A program made the position numbers and the translations under genes. A model generated the notes under the pieces. That model searched no databases. It was not told where the DNA came from and was given only the letters and a program-made list of their open reading frames with translations. From an uncultured Porphyromonadaceae bacterium (lineage in GTDB: Bacteria; Bacteroidota; Bacteroidia; Bacteroidales; Muribaculaceae), in the NCBI GenBank assembly GCA_946187345.1, contig CAMHQD010000006.1:17544-81543 (forward strand): a stretch of 64,000 nucleotides of DNA, written 5' to 3'. Position 1 is the stretch's first letter. Each line of letters opens with the position of its first letter. Shown in pieces: positions 18,992 to 28,194 of the stretch.

Positions 18992-21340
18992 TCAATCGCC
19001 ATCATCCTCCTTGCCGTAGCCGTAACCGTAGCCGTAACTGTTGTCGTCGGTGGGCTTGGTGTCGTTCAGCACGGCCGCGATGTTGGGCAACTGGTCGGCT
19101 TCGGCGATGCGGTTCAGGTGTTGCTTGATGATGCCGCGTTGCGTGTAGTTGGCGCGCGTGACATAAATCGTCGCGTCGGCCAGCGGTGCCAGCGAGAACG
19201 TGTCGCTCACCATCGCCGTCGGAGCCGTGTCGAGCACCACCACATCGTAGCGGTCGCGCAGTTCGGCAATCAGTTGCTTGATGCGGTCGCCTTGCAGCAA
19301 CTCGCTCGGGTTGGGAGGCACCACGCCGCCAACCAGCACGTCCAGTCCGGCAACCTCTTTGCATGGCTGGATGATGTCGTCAAGGGTTATCGACTGTTGA
19401 GACAAGTAAGCCGTAACACCGGGCGCATTCTTCAGCCCCAACATTTGCGCCTGCTTGGGACGTCGGATGTCCAGGCCCACCAACGCCACGCGCTTGCCCA
19501 GTAGGGCAAACGATGCAGCCAGGTTGGCGCTCATGAACGTCTTGCCCTCGCCGCTCACCGAACTCGTCACCAGCAGCACCTTGTCGTCGCTGCCGCGCAT
19601 CAGGAACTGCGTGTTGCCGCGGATAAAGCGGAACATCTCCACGATGGAACTCGTCTTGCCCTCGCGCACCACCAGGTCCTCGCGATGGCGGTTGTGATGC
19701 ACGTGGCCGATGACCGGCACGGTGGTAATCTCCTCCAACTCTTCCTGCGAGGCGAACTTGGTGTTGAACAGATTCTTAACCCACAAGATTAGAACCGGTA
19801 TCAACAGGCCGGCAAGCAGCGCGCCGAGCAGGACGAGCGGTTTCTTGGGGCTCACAGGTTCCGAGAAACTGTAGGCGTGGTCCACAATCTTGCCCTTGGG
19901 CGTGGTGGCTGCCAGCAGCAGGCTGTTCTCCTCGCGCTTCTGCAGCAGGAAGGTGTACAGCGTGTTCTGGATGCCTTGCTGGCGGTAGAGGTCGCGCATC
20001 TCGCGCTCGCCGGTGGGCAACGTCGAAATTTCGCCCTGGCTCTGGCCCTCCACCTGCTTGGCGCGGTTAATCTGCACCCGCAGCGCCGCCATCTGGTTGT
20101 TGACACTCGAGATGACGTTGGAGCGCATCTTGTCAATCTGCTCGTCCATCATCGCCAGCACGTCGCTGCCCTCCTTGGCGCTGTTGGCAACCTTCATTCG
20201 CTCCAGCACCAACTCGTTGTAACTGTTAATCGCGCTCGACGATGCCTTGTCGTCCTCGCTGCTGATGCTGAACGGAATCATCTGGCTCTTGTTCGACGGA
20301 CTCTCGAGGAACTCCTTCACCATGCTCATGATGCGGTAGTTGGTTTCCAACTGGATGGCGCTCATCTCGGCCGCGCTGCGCTTCTCGGCAAGTTCCTTGG
20401 TGCGCAGCCCCGCGTCAACCATATTGTGAGAGCGCTTGTAGTTCTCGATGTCGGCCTCGCTCTTGGTCAGTTCGGTGTAAATCAGTCCCAGACGGTCATC
20501 GATAAATTTTGCCGTGTTCACAGCCATCGCGTCTTTCTCTTGCTGGCCACGCTCGTTGTAGATGTCAATCATCGTGTTGAGCATGTCCTTGCCGCGCTCG
20601 ATGTTGTTGTCCTCCACGTCAATCATGATGCCGTTGCTCTTTTTGCTGATGATGTACGCGTCAAGGTCGCCATCAAGGCTCTCGCTCTTCACCTGGTTGC
20701 CCATCACCACGATTTTCATCTCCAACGGTTCGCCGGCCTTGTAGTGCTTGGTGGGGCGTACCACAAAGGTACCATAGACTGTCTTTACCGATGCCGGTAG
20801 CGCCACGCCTTCCAATGAGGCTAATGTCTTGAACCGGCCTTTCTTCACCGTGATGTCGGCCTTGCCGTCCTTGTCCACCTCGACGTTAAACTTCATCGCC
20901 ACCATCAGCGTGTCGAACAGTGCCTGCGGCGCGTCAACCGCCAGCGGCGACGTGCCATAATGGTCAACGGTCTTCAAGAAGCCTTTCTTCTCGATATAAG
21001 TGCGGTTGATGCCCAAACGGCGAATCATCTCGGTGCTTACCTCGCGCGAGTCCATGATGAGCACCTCGTCGTCAACCTTGCTGCCAATCGACCCCAACGA
21101 GAGGCTCTTCAGCAGCGACGCTCCGCCGCTGCTGTCATCGTCTTGAGCCACCAGCACGGAGGCCTGAATGCGGTAGATAGGTTTCTTGACGTAGAGATAC
21201 AACACCGCCATCGCCAAGCAGCCGGCCACACACAGGGCAAACAACCACCAGTAGCGCTTGCTCTTCTTGTATATTGCCTCAAAGTCAATAACTTTCTCGG
21301 CGGGTTGTAGGGCGGTATTTGAATTATTTAATGGTGTCAT
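18992..21340 (-). CDS. wzc: Polysaccharide chain-length regulator / tyrosine autokinase (Wzz + BY-kinase)
   Basis: 'LLVTSSVSGEGKTFMSANLAASFALLGKRVALVGLDIRRP' Walker A/A'; 'YDVVVLDTAPTAMVSD'; C-terminal tyrosine cluster 'YGYGYGYG'. Confidence 0.93.
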   Translation of the reverse strand: MTPLNNSNTALQPAEKVIDFEAIYKKSKRYWWLFALCVAGCLAMAVLYLYVKKPIYRIQASVLVAQDDDSSGGASLLKSLSLGSIGSKVDDEVLIMDSREVSTEMIRRLGINRTYIEKKGFLKTVDHYGTSPLAVDAPQALFDTLMVAMKFNVEVDKDGKADITVKKGRFKTLASLEGVALPASVKTVYGTFVVRPTKHYKAGEPLEMKIVVMGNQVKSESLDGDLDAYIISKKSNGIMIDVEDNNIERGKDMLNTMIDIYNERGQQEKDAMAVNTAKFIDDRLGLIYTELTKSEADIENYKRSHNMVDAGLRTKELAEKRSAAEMSAIQLETNYRIMSMVKEFLESPSNKSQMIPFSISSEDDKASSSAINSYNELVLERMKVANSAKEGSDVLAMMDEQIDKMRSNVISSVNNQMAALRVQINRAKQVEGQSQGEISTLPTGEREMRDLYRQQGIQNTLYTFLLQKREENSLLLAATTPKGKIVDHAYSFSEPVSPKKPLVLLGALLAGLLIPVLILWVKNLFNTKFASQEELEEITTVPVIGHVHHNRHREDLVVREGKTSSIVEMFRFIRGNTQFLMRGSDDKVLLVTSSVSGEGKTFMSANLAASFALLGKRVALVGLDIRRPKQAQMLGLKNAPGVTAYLSQQSITLDDIIQPCKEVAGLDVLVGGVVPPNPSELLQGDRIKQLIAELRDRYDVVVLDTAPTAMVSDTFSLAPLADATIYVTRANYTQRGIIKQHLNRIAEADQLPNIAAVLNDTKPTDDNSYGYGYGYGKEDDGD

Positions 21341-21388
21341 CAGTTAATCAGTCTTTAGTTGTTAGTCGTTAGACTACGTGCTACATGC

Positions 21389-22201
21389 TCACTTCACTGC
21401 CAGCGCAATCACAAGCGAGGCGATAACAGAGGCCGCGCTCACGATTGTCGAGATCACAGTCAACTTGTAGGCGTTGTTTTGGTTGTACTTCGAGTTGTCG
21501 GTCTTAATCTGGTTCGGCTCAACGTACACGATATCATTCTGCTTCAAATAGTAGTATGGCGAGGCGAACAGGTCGCTGCTGCTCAGGTTCAAGTGCCCGT
21601 AAGTCGTCTTGCCGCCCTCGGTGCGAATCACAATGATGTCGTCGCGCTTGGCAAACTCGGTCAGGTCGTTGCAGGCCGCCAACGCGTCAATCACGGTGCA
21701 ACGCTGCTGGTGCAACTGCAGCCGCTGCGGGTTGCGCACCTCGCCAATCACATTCACCGGCACGCTAAGCAACTCCACGCGCACATACGGGTCGTGAACC
21801 TGCTTCTCAACCTCGGCGCGGATCTCGTCGGCCAATTGGCGTGTCGACAAGCCGGCCACGTGTTTGCGGCCGAGCACCGGCAGCACTATGTCGCCCGTGC
21901 TGTCCACAATATAAGTCTGCACGCGTGGCTGGGATGTGCCCGCCAACTCGCTGCGCAGCGCCGGATTGTTCAACGGCACGTTGAACATCGCCGTGGCCTC
22001 CGGCACTTTGCTCGTCACCGAGATAATCAACTCATCGTCCGTACGGATGGTGATGTCACTATATGGCGCGGTGGCGATTGTGCCGTTCTGCTGCGCCGCA
22101 AGGTCTTTGAAGTATGCCAGGTTTTTCTCCTTGGTCGTGCTGCAAGATGCCAACAGCAGAGCCGCGGCAACCAGCGTGACAAGTGATGATTTAGTCTTCA
22201 T
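21389..22201 (-). CDS. wza: Polysaccharide export lipoprotein (Wza-like)
   Basis: lipobox 'LLLASCSTT'; 'LPVLGRKHVAGLSTRQLADEIRAEVEKQVHDPYVRVELL' SLBB/Poly_export block. Confidence 0.88.
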   Translation of the reverse strand: MKTKSSLVTLVAAALLLASCSTTKEKNLAYFKDLAAQQNGTIATAPYSDITIRTDDELIISVTSKVPEATAMFNVPLNNPALRSELAGTSQPRVQTYIVDSTGDIVLPVLGRKHVAGLSTRQLADEIRAEVEKQVHDPYVRVELLSVPVNVIGEVRNPQRLQLHQQRCTVIDALAACNDLTEFAKRDDIIVIRTEGGKTTYGHLNLSSSDLFASPYYYLKQNDIVYVEPNQIKTDNSKYNQNNAYKLTVISTIVSAASVIASLVIALAVK

Positions 22202-22413
22202 TATGTTGTCAAATGCGATATTTTCGGATAATATTCCACATAAAATAACGACCGCCGCCAGTTATTATTATACATAGTGCGTTTTTTTCTCTACTCGCCC
22301 GTTTCTCTTGGGTCTGTCATGACTCTGCCGTTCCCATATCCTCGCGCAATCGTTTGCACTGTTTTTTCCGCTTTGACGACCTTAAAATTGCCTAACCATT
22401 GCCGCTAAACCGT

Positions 22414-22421
22414 TAAATTTG
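22414..22421 (+). promoter_or_regulatory. -7 box TAAATTTG upstream of the MFS transporter
   Basis: exact TAnnTTTG, 53 bp before the start. Confidence 0.5.
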
Positions 22422-22473
22422 CATAATGCCATTTGAAGTGAACTTCAAAACCATAAACTAAATACAATCTACA

Positions 22474-23829
22474 ATGAAAACAAAACCTGACCTAAGTTTC
22501 ATGAAACTGTGGAACATCAGTTTCGGCTTCTTCGGGGTGCAGATTGCCTACGCGTTGCAGAGCGCCAACATCTCGCGCATCTTCGCCACGCTCGGTGCCG
22601 ACCCGCACTCGCTCAGTTATTTCTGGATTTTGCCGCCACTCATGGGTATGGTGGTCCAGCCGTTGGTGGGCTTTTTCAGCGATAAGACATGGACGCGCTT
22701 CGGACGCCGTATTCCCTACCTCTTTGTGGGTGCCGCCGCCGCAGTGCTCGTGATGTGCCTATTGCCAAACGCCGGCTCGCTGGGCTTGAGTACCAGTGAG
22801 GTGTTGTGGGGCTTCTCCGGTGCGATGCTCTTCGGATTGGTCTCGCTAATGTTCCTCGACACCAGCATCAACATGGCCATGCAACCTTTCAAGATGATGG
22901 TGGGTGATATGGTCAACGAGAAACAGAAAGCCGAGGCTTACTCAATCCAGTCCTTCCTGTGCAACGCCGGCTCGCTGGCAGGTTACCTCTTCCCCATCCT
23001 CTTTGCCGCCATCGGCATCGCCAACACTGCCGACCCGGGCATCGTGCCCGACTCGGTGAAGTGGTCGTTCTATGTCGGCGCGGCGATCCTCATCCTCTGT
23101 GTGATTTACACCACGGCCAATGTCAAGGAGTATGACCCGAAGGAGATGGCCGCCTTCCAGGAGGCCGCCAACCAGAGCAACGCCACAGCGGCAGCCACCG
23201 GTGGCGAGAGCAGCGGCAAGCACGCCCTCAAAGTATTCTTCCAGGTGGGTCTCGTCCAGTTCTTCTGCTGGTTCGCCTTCATGTATATGTGGACCTACAC
23301 CAACGGCACCATCGCCGGCACTGCATTTGGTGTCGACATGGCCGACCCGAACCACGCCGCTACACAGGGCTATCAGGATGCCGGCGACTGGGTGGGCGTC
23401 CTCTTTGCAATTCAGGCAATCGGCAGTGTTCTCTGGGCTGTCGTGTTGCCGCGTTTCAAGAATATCAAGGTGGCCTATGCTCTGAGCCTGGTCATCGGCG
23501 GCATCGGCTTCCTTATGGTGCCCTATTGCGCCAACAAGTACCTCCTCTTTGTGCCCTACTTCCTCATCGGCTTCGCTTGGGCCGCCATGCTCGCCATGCC
23601 GTTCACCCTGGTGACCAACGCTCTGGAGGGCAACCCCCGCATGGGCACCTATCTGGGACTGTTCAACTGCACCATCTGCATCCCGCAGATTGTGGCCGCC
23701 GCACTCGGTGGAGTGCTGCTCGGCGCGCTCGGTAGCGTCCAGGGCAACATGCTTATGCTCGCCGGTGCGCTGCTCGTGGTCGGCGCTGTGTGCGTCTTTA
23801 TCATCCAGGACCGCAAGGCTGCCGCGTGA
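22474..23829 (+). CDS. MFS transporter, SLC45/GPH-like sugar transporter
   Basis: 'SFGFFGVQIAYALQSANISRIFATLGADPHSLSYFWILPPLMGMVVQPLVGFFSDKTWTRFGRRIPY'. Confidence 0.88.
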   Translation: MKTKPDLSFMKLWNISFGFFGVQIAYALQSANISRIFATLGADPHSLSYFWILPPLMGMVVQPLVGFFSDKTWTRFGRRIPYLFVGAAAAVLVMCLLPNAGSLGLSTSEVLWGFSGAMLFGLVSLMFLDTSINMAMQPFKMMVGDMVNEKQKAEAYSIQSFLCNAGSLAGYLFPILFAAIGIANTADPGIVPDSVKWSFYVGAAILILCVIYTTANVKEYDPKEMAAFQEAANQSNATAAATGGESSGKHALKVFFQVGLVQFFCWFAFMYMWTYTNGTIAGTAFGVDMADPNHAATQGYQDAGDWVGVLFAIQAIGSVLWAVVLPRFKNIKVAYALSLVIGGIGFLMVPYCANKYLLFVPYFLIGFAWAAMLAMPFTLVTNALEGNPRMGTYLGLFNCTICIPQIVAAALGGVLLGALGSVQGNMLMLAGALLVVGAVCVFIIQDRKAAA

Positions 23830-23858
23830 GTAATCCGAAACTCTCCTTGAATAATAGT

Positions 23859-23890
23859 GCGACCCCGATGCCCTATCGCATCGGGGTCGC
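23859..23890. terminator. Intrinsic terminator between convergent genes
   Basis: GCGACCCCGATGC-CCTATC-GCATCGGGGTCGC followed by TTTGTGTT. Confidence 0.85.
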
Positions 23891-23923
23891 TTTGTGTTGT
23901 ATCCTTAAGGCGCATTTTTAGGC

Positions 23924-24520
23924 TCAAAATGTCACTCCCAACGACACGCTCACGCGTTTGCCCTTGGTGCGCCACACTTCGGAACTGCCCACGTCAAAAG
24001 AGTATAGCGGCATAACCCAAAGGTGTTTTGTGTCGACGCGGAAGCCGGCCCGAATGCGGTTCTCGCTTTGTCGGAACTCCGGCACGGTGGTGTATTGTGC
24101 CGTAACGCTGAATATTTTATAGACGCGGCAAGCGGCGCCGGCGCTCCAGCACGTCTTATATTTCAGGCCGGAGTCGTAGTGAGGGTTGATTGTGGCGCCA
24201 AGTTGCACGCGGCCGATATGGTAGATCACACTCGCTTGCAGCCCAAAGTCGTAGTAGGCCGTGTTATAGGTCGTGCCAAAGTAGGGTTTGCAGCGGATGG
24301 TGAAATGCTTGATGTCGGTTTGGTAGGTGAATGCCAGACGCAGGTGCTGAAGTTTGAATGCCTCGTCATATAAACTATGCTCCAACTCTACATTATAGGC
24401 GTTGGCAAAAGTGTAGTTAATGTTCACAAACCGCGTGTCACGCAAGCCAAGCCCGAATTGGGCGGATGCGGCACTCGCGGTGAGCGTGGCGGCGAGCAAT
24501 GTGGTGAAAAAATGCTTCAT
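23924..24520 (-). CDS. Predicted outer-membrane beta-barrel protein, unknown function
   Basis: signal peptide; alternating aromatic strands; C-term 'VSVSLGVTF'; ATGA overlap with the SGNH CDS. Confidence 0.5.
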   Translation of the reverse strand: MKHFFTTLLAATLTASAASAQFGLGLRDTRFVNINYTFANAYNVELEHSLYDEAFKLQHLRLAFTYQTDIKHFTIRCKPYFGTTYNTAYYDFGLQASVIYHIGRVQLGATINPHYDSGLKYKTCWSAGAACRVYKIFSVTAQYTTVPEFRQSENRIRAGFRVDTKHLWVMPLYSFDVGSSEVWRTKGKRVSVSLGVTF

Positions 24521-25107
24521 AAGTATCTTTGCAGTTTGGTTGAGATGACTTCATATCCGGCGGTGGTCAGGTGCAGTCCGTCGTAGTAGTAGGCGGCATT
24601 GGGCGTACCGTCGCGCAGCAACAGGTCAAATGCGTCAACATACGTCACATCAGGTTTGCTGTCACAAATGTTTTTAATCTTTTCATTGAAACTCTTTATC
24701 CGCGAGTTACTAATTAGCGGCTCAGCCCTGCTCCATTCATCGTCACGTGGCAAAATCGACAATAGATAGGTCTGCTTGGCTCCAAGTCCGATAACGGCTG
24801 CCAGATACCGTTCGATATAGGCTTGCTCGTCTTCAAGTTTGATAAGCCCCAAGTCGTTGGTGCCGCTGAGCACGACGGCAATTTGTCCGCGATAGGCATC
24901 GTGGTGTGCTTCGAGGAGCGCGACACCGCTGCTGCCAACAGCGTCGTTGCTTGTGATGCGGTCTGGGAAATAATACTTCACGTCCCACCCCGTGACGAGC
25001 GAGTCGCCGATGAAACAAAGCCTGTCGTTGAGGTCGTTGTCCTTTGTGCAGCAAGTAGTTATAAGCATTATGCCAGCCAATATGAATACTTTGTGAAACA
25101 ATCCCAT
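24517..25107 (-). CDS. SGNH/GDSL hydrolase, lipoprotein-like
   Basis: 'LCFIGDSLVTGWD', 'VVLSGTNDLG', 'DGLHLTTAGYEV'; start MGLFHKVF at 25107. Confidence 0.82.
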   Translation of the reverse strand: MGLFHKVFILAGIMLITTCCTKDNDLNDRLCFIGDSLVTGWDVKYYFPDRITSNDAVGSSGVALLEAHHDAYRGQIAVVLSGTNDLGLIKLEDEQAYIERYLAAVIGLGAKQTYLLSILPRDDEWSRAEPLISNSRIKSFNEKIKNICDSKPDVTYVDAFDLLLRDGTPNAAYYYDGLHLTTAGYEVISTKLQRYL

Positions 25108-25126
25108 TGTTGTTGCAATTAAAATA

Positions 25127-25134
25127 CAAAAGTA
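25127..25134 (-). promoter_or_regulatory. -7 box TACTTTTG (minus strand) for the SGNH operon
   Basis: plus-strand CAAAAGTA just upstream of the 25107 start. Confidence 0.5.
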
Positions 25135-25231
25135 GTGATTTGATGTGATAGGTCTTTGTTTTGTTTTGTTAATAGTTGTTAATTGCATCCGAAAATGGAT
25201 TGGCTCGATGATTTGTTAAGAGAAAATGAGT

Positions 25232-25239
25232 TAATTTTG
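25232..25239 (+). promoter_or_regulatory. -7 box TAATTTTG for the MBOAT-SGNH pair
   Basis: exact TAnnTTTG, 44 bp upstream of 25283. Confidence 0.5.
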
Positions 25240-25282
25240 TATTTTATTCTTAGTTTTTTTCCGTTTGTTTTGTTTTAACACG

Positions 25283-26698
25283 ATGATTTATAACTCTTTT
25301 AATTTCATTGTTGTTTTTCCTTTACTTTTCCTCCTGTATTACGCGATTCCGGCCACTTATGAAAGAGCAAGGAACGCTTTCCTGCTGTTGGTGAGTTACT
25401 TGTTATACCTCCAGTGGGAGCCGGTTTATGCTCTGGTCCTGCTCGGGGTGACGATTGTCACCTTTGCAACAGCAATCTTTATCGAGTATGCCACAAGACG
25501 CAAGTTATACCTGACCTTGGGGGTGATTGTCTCATTGTCGCCACTGATCTTTTTTAAATATTCCAATTTCATCAATGATAACATTAACGCTCTCTTTTCA
25601 ACTCTGGGTCTGAATTTTCATCTGCCGGGATTGAATTGGGCGATACCCGTTGGTATTTCATTTTTCACTTTTCAAGCCTTAGGTTATCTGTGGGATGTAT
25701 ATTATAAAAGACAACAAGTTGAACGTGATTTTTTGACTTACGCTCTCTTTGTCTCTTTCTTCCCAAGCATCATTTCCGGACCAATCAACAAGGCCTCGTT
25801 ACTAATTCCGCAACTGAAAAACATCAGGCCATATTTCGACTACACTAAGGCTGTGGCGGGTTTGAAAGCCATTCTGTGGGGAATGTTTATGAAGGTGGTC
25901 GTGGCCGACCGTGTCGCGATTTATGTCGATACGGTTTTGCCGAACTATGAAAACTACACCGGCATCACTTGCTTTGTGGCTAGCCTGATGTACACAATCC
26001 AGATATATGCCGACTTCGCCGGATATTCTTTGATGGCAATCGGTGTGGGACGGGTGCTTGGCATTGAGTTGACCCAAAACTTCCGTAGGCCTTATTTTGC
26101 CGTTAGTGTCACAGACTTTTGGCGAAGGTGGCACATCTCGCTATCTACTTGGCTCAAAGACTATATCTACATCCCATTGGGAGGCAGCCGGTGCTCTAAG
26201 GCACGCAATTATGTCAATATCTTCATCACTTTCCTCGTTAGCGGCATTTGGCACGGGGCTAACTGGACTTTTGTCGTTTGGGGGGCGTTGCATGGTGTTA
26301 GTCAGATTATTGAGAAAGCCCTCGGTCAACAAGCGTGCCATTATCGGTGGTTTGGTAAGTCGGTTAAAATCATCATCACTTTCCTTATTGTCAACTTTGC
26401 GTGGATTTTCTTCAGAATGCCGTCGTTGAATGACGCATGTGGGGTGGTAGCCAGAATTTTTGACCTCTCCATACCATTTAGTGTGTTTTCACCCGGTGGT
26501 ACGGCAACTCTTTATATGGTTTTAGGCATCATTATGCTGGCGGTAAAGGAAATAGTCGAGGAATTTGGTGGTGGCGCGCGAATGCCATTCAACAATCGTC
26601 GCGCGGCCGTCCGTTGGGGTTCCTATGCCTTTGTGATGGTTATGATTCTATTGTGTGGCGTGTTCAGTTCCGACCAGTTTATCTATGCAAATTTCTAA
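25283..26698 (+). CDS. MBOAT family O-acyltransferase (second copy)
   Basis: 'IPVGISFFTFQALGYLWDVYYKRQQVERDF', 'SGPINKASLLIPQL', 'DFWRRWHISLSTWLKDYIYIPLGGSR', 'SGIWHGANWTFVVWGALHG'. Confidence 0.93.
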   Translation: MIYNSFNFIVVFPLLFLLYYAIPATYERARNAFLLLVSYLLYLQWEPVYALVLLGVTIVTFATAIFIEYATRRKLYLTLGVIVSLSPLIFFKYSNFINDNINALFSTLGLNFHLPGLNWAIPVGISFFTFQALGYLWDVYYKRQQVERDFLTYALFVSFFPSIISGPINKASLLIPQLKNIRPYFDYTKAVAGLKAILWGMFMKVVVADRVAIYVDTVLPNYENYTGITCFVASLMYTIQIYADFAGYSLMAIGVGRVLGIELTQNFRRPYFAVSVTDFWRRWHISLSTWLKDYIYIPLGGSRCSKARNYVNIFITFLVSGIWHGANWTFVVWGALHGVSQIIEKALGQQACHYRWFGKSVKIIITFLIVNFAWIFFRMPSLNDACGVVARIFDLSIPFSVFSPGGTATLYMVLGIIMLAVKEIVEEFGGGARMPFNNRRAAVRWGSYAFVMVMILLCGVFSSDQFIYANF

Positions 26699-26700
26699 GC

Positions 26701-27612
26701 ATGAAAAGGTTCATTCTTAAAATATCGTTATTCCTGCTTTGTGTACTCGCGATTGACCGTGGCATCGGAGCCGTTTTGGCTTATATGGCTCAGCATGCCA
26801 AAGGTGGATATTTGGGGCACCAGAACTATATCGTTAACAACTCGACGGACGACATTTTGGTTTTCGGCTCTTCGCGGGCAATACATCACTATAACACGCC
26901 GATGATGAGAGACTCGCTAGGGGTGAGTTGTTATAATTGCGGGCAGGATGGTGAGGGCGTGATTCTGTTTTATGGCTGGTGGCAGTTTATCAAAAAGCGG
27001 CACCACCCCAAGTTGTTAATCTATGAGATTAACCCAGAGTATGATATCGAGGTGGACGATAATACCAAGCATCTGGGCTGGCTCAAGGGACTCTATGACA
27101 ATAATGAAATTAGGAATGAGTTCAACAGCGTAGACCCCTTAGAGAAATATAAAATGATGAGTATGCTATATCGCTACAACTCCAGGTTCCACCAAATCAT
27201 AATTGACTTTCTGCACCCGGTACATGCCATAAACCTAGGTTTCTTGCCCGTTGACCAGGAATTGGACCCGTTGAGAGTGCGCGGCGACAATGTCAATGTA
27301 CCATCTGGAATCAATAAAATTCGTGTCGATTCGCTTAAGATGAGTTATCTTGACCAAATAATTCAAGATGTGGGTAGTGAGCATTTTGTTCTTGTCTATT
27401 CGCCAACGTGGTACGGTAAGCATTATCCCGCGTTGGAGATTGTAAAACAATTCGCCGCTGCGCGGAATGTGCCTTTTATCGATTTCTCGACTAGCGACAA
27501 GTATTCCCATCATAATGAGTTTTTCTACGACGGCTATCACATGAACGCTCGTGGCGCTGATGAGTTCACTCGTGATTTGATGCGCGAGATTTGTTCGCGC
27601 GGACTGTTGTGA
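26701..27612 (+). CDS. SGNH-like protein paired with MBOAT (second copy)
   Basis: 'DILVFGSSRAIHHYNTPMMRDSLGVSCYNCGQDGEG', 'FYDGYHMNARGADEFTRDL'. Confidence 0.7.
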   Translation: MKRFILKISLFLLCVLAIDRGIGAVLAYMAQHAKGGYLGHQNYIVNNSTDDILVFGSSRAIHHYNTPMMRDSLGVSCYNCGQDGEGVILFYGWWQFIKKRHHPKLLIYEINPEYDIEVDDNTKHLGWLKGLYDNNEIRNEFNSVDPLEKYKMMSMLYRYNSRFHQIIIDFLHPVHAINLGFLPVDQELDPLRVRGDNVNVPSGINKIRVDSLKMSYLDQIIQDVGSEHFVLVYSPTWYGKHYPALEIVKQFAAARNVPFIDFSTSDKYSHHNEFFYDGYHMNARGADEFTRDLMREICSRGLL

Positions 27613-27687
27613 CGGAGCGAGGCGGGCTGTTTCGGCGATAAAAAGCCGGTTTGTCTATTTTGAGTTGGACGGCACGCGGGAAATCGC

Positions 27688-27695
27688 TACCTTTG
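27688..27695 (+). promoter_or_regulatory. -7 box TACCTTTG upstream of the truncated tolC-like gene
   Basis: exact TAnnTTTG match. Confidence 0.5.
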
Positions 27696-27700
27696 TGGTG

Positions 27701-27910
27701 ATGAAATTCATCATCACTTCCTTCATTATGTCACAATTCAAGATTTTGTTGGCCTTGGCGCTGGCACTGGCGGCGGCCGGCGCCCAGTCGTGGACCCTGC
27801 AACAGTGCATCGACCACGCCAAGCTGCAGAACATCTCCATCAAGCAGCAGCGGGTGAGCGTGGCTCAGGCCGAACTTGACGTGAGTGACGCCAAGGCGGC
27901 GCTTTGCTGA
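27701..27910 (+). pseudogene. TolC/OEP outer-membrane efflux protein, N-terminal remnant
   Basis: 'LLALALALAAAGAQSWTLQQCIDHAKLQNISIKQQRVSVAQAELDVSDAKAAL' then TGA; the rest of the gene is missing. Confidence 0.75.
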
Positions 27911-28023
27911 AGAATTGCTTTGATGGCAGCAACCATATGATGATTGTTTTTGGCGGTTTCGCGCTGTTTGTCGGCGCGGTGTTTGTCTTTATCATCCAGG
28001 ACCGCAAGGCGGCTGCCGCTTAA
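27904..28023 (+). pseudogene. MFS (SLC45-like) transporter, C-terminal remnant
   Basis: frame ending at TAA 28021 reads LKNCFDGSNHMMIVFGGFALFVGAVFVFIIQDRKAAAA, matching the C-term 'GNMLMLAGALLVVGAVCVFIIQDRKAAA' of the 22474 MFS; 26-nt exact match GTCTTTATCATCCAGGACCGCAAGGC. Confidence 0.8.
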
Positions 28024-28050
28024 GGATGCGCCTAAACCACAACTCTTTAA

Positions 28051-28094
28051 CAAATTCCACGGATAACGATAACATTATTCGTGGGATTTGTTTT
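28051..28094 (+). terminator. Terminator hairpin after the MFS remnant
   Basis: CAAATTCCACGGATAA...TTATTCGTGGGATTTG followed by TTTT. Confidence 0.65.
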
Positions 28095-28142
28095 GATGGA
28101 TAGTAACCGGGATTATTATTTGGCGGTTTCAAATATTTTGCT

Positions 28143-28150
28143 TATCTTTG
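28143..28150 (+). promoter_or_regulatory. -7 box TATCTTTG upstream of the rubrerythrin-like gene
   Basis: exact TAnnTTTG, 45 bp upstream of ATG 28195. Confidence 0.55.
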
Positions 28151-28194
28151 TAAAAATTTGATGTTTTACTCACTATTTAATCTACTACACAATT

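Noticed and set aside
19877-20800. 307-aa plus-strand ORF inside wzc
   Set aside because: His/Val/Leu-rich composition typical of antisense to a GC-rich gene; wzc is clearly the real frame
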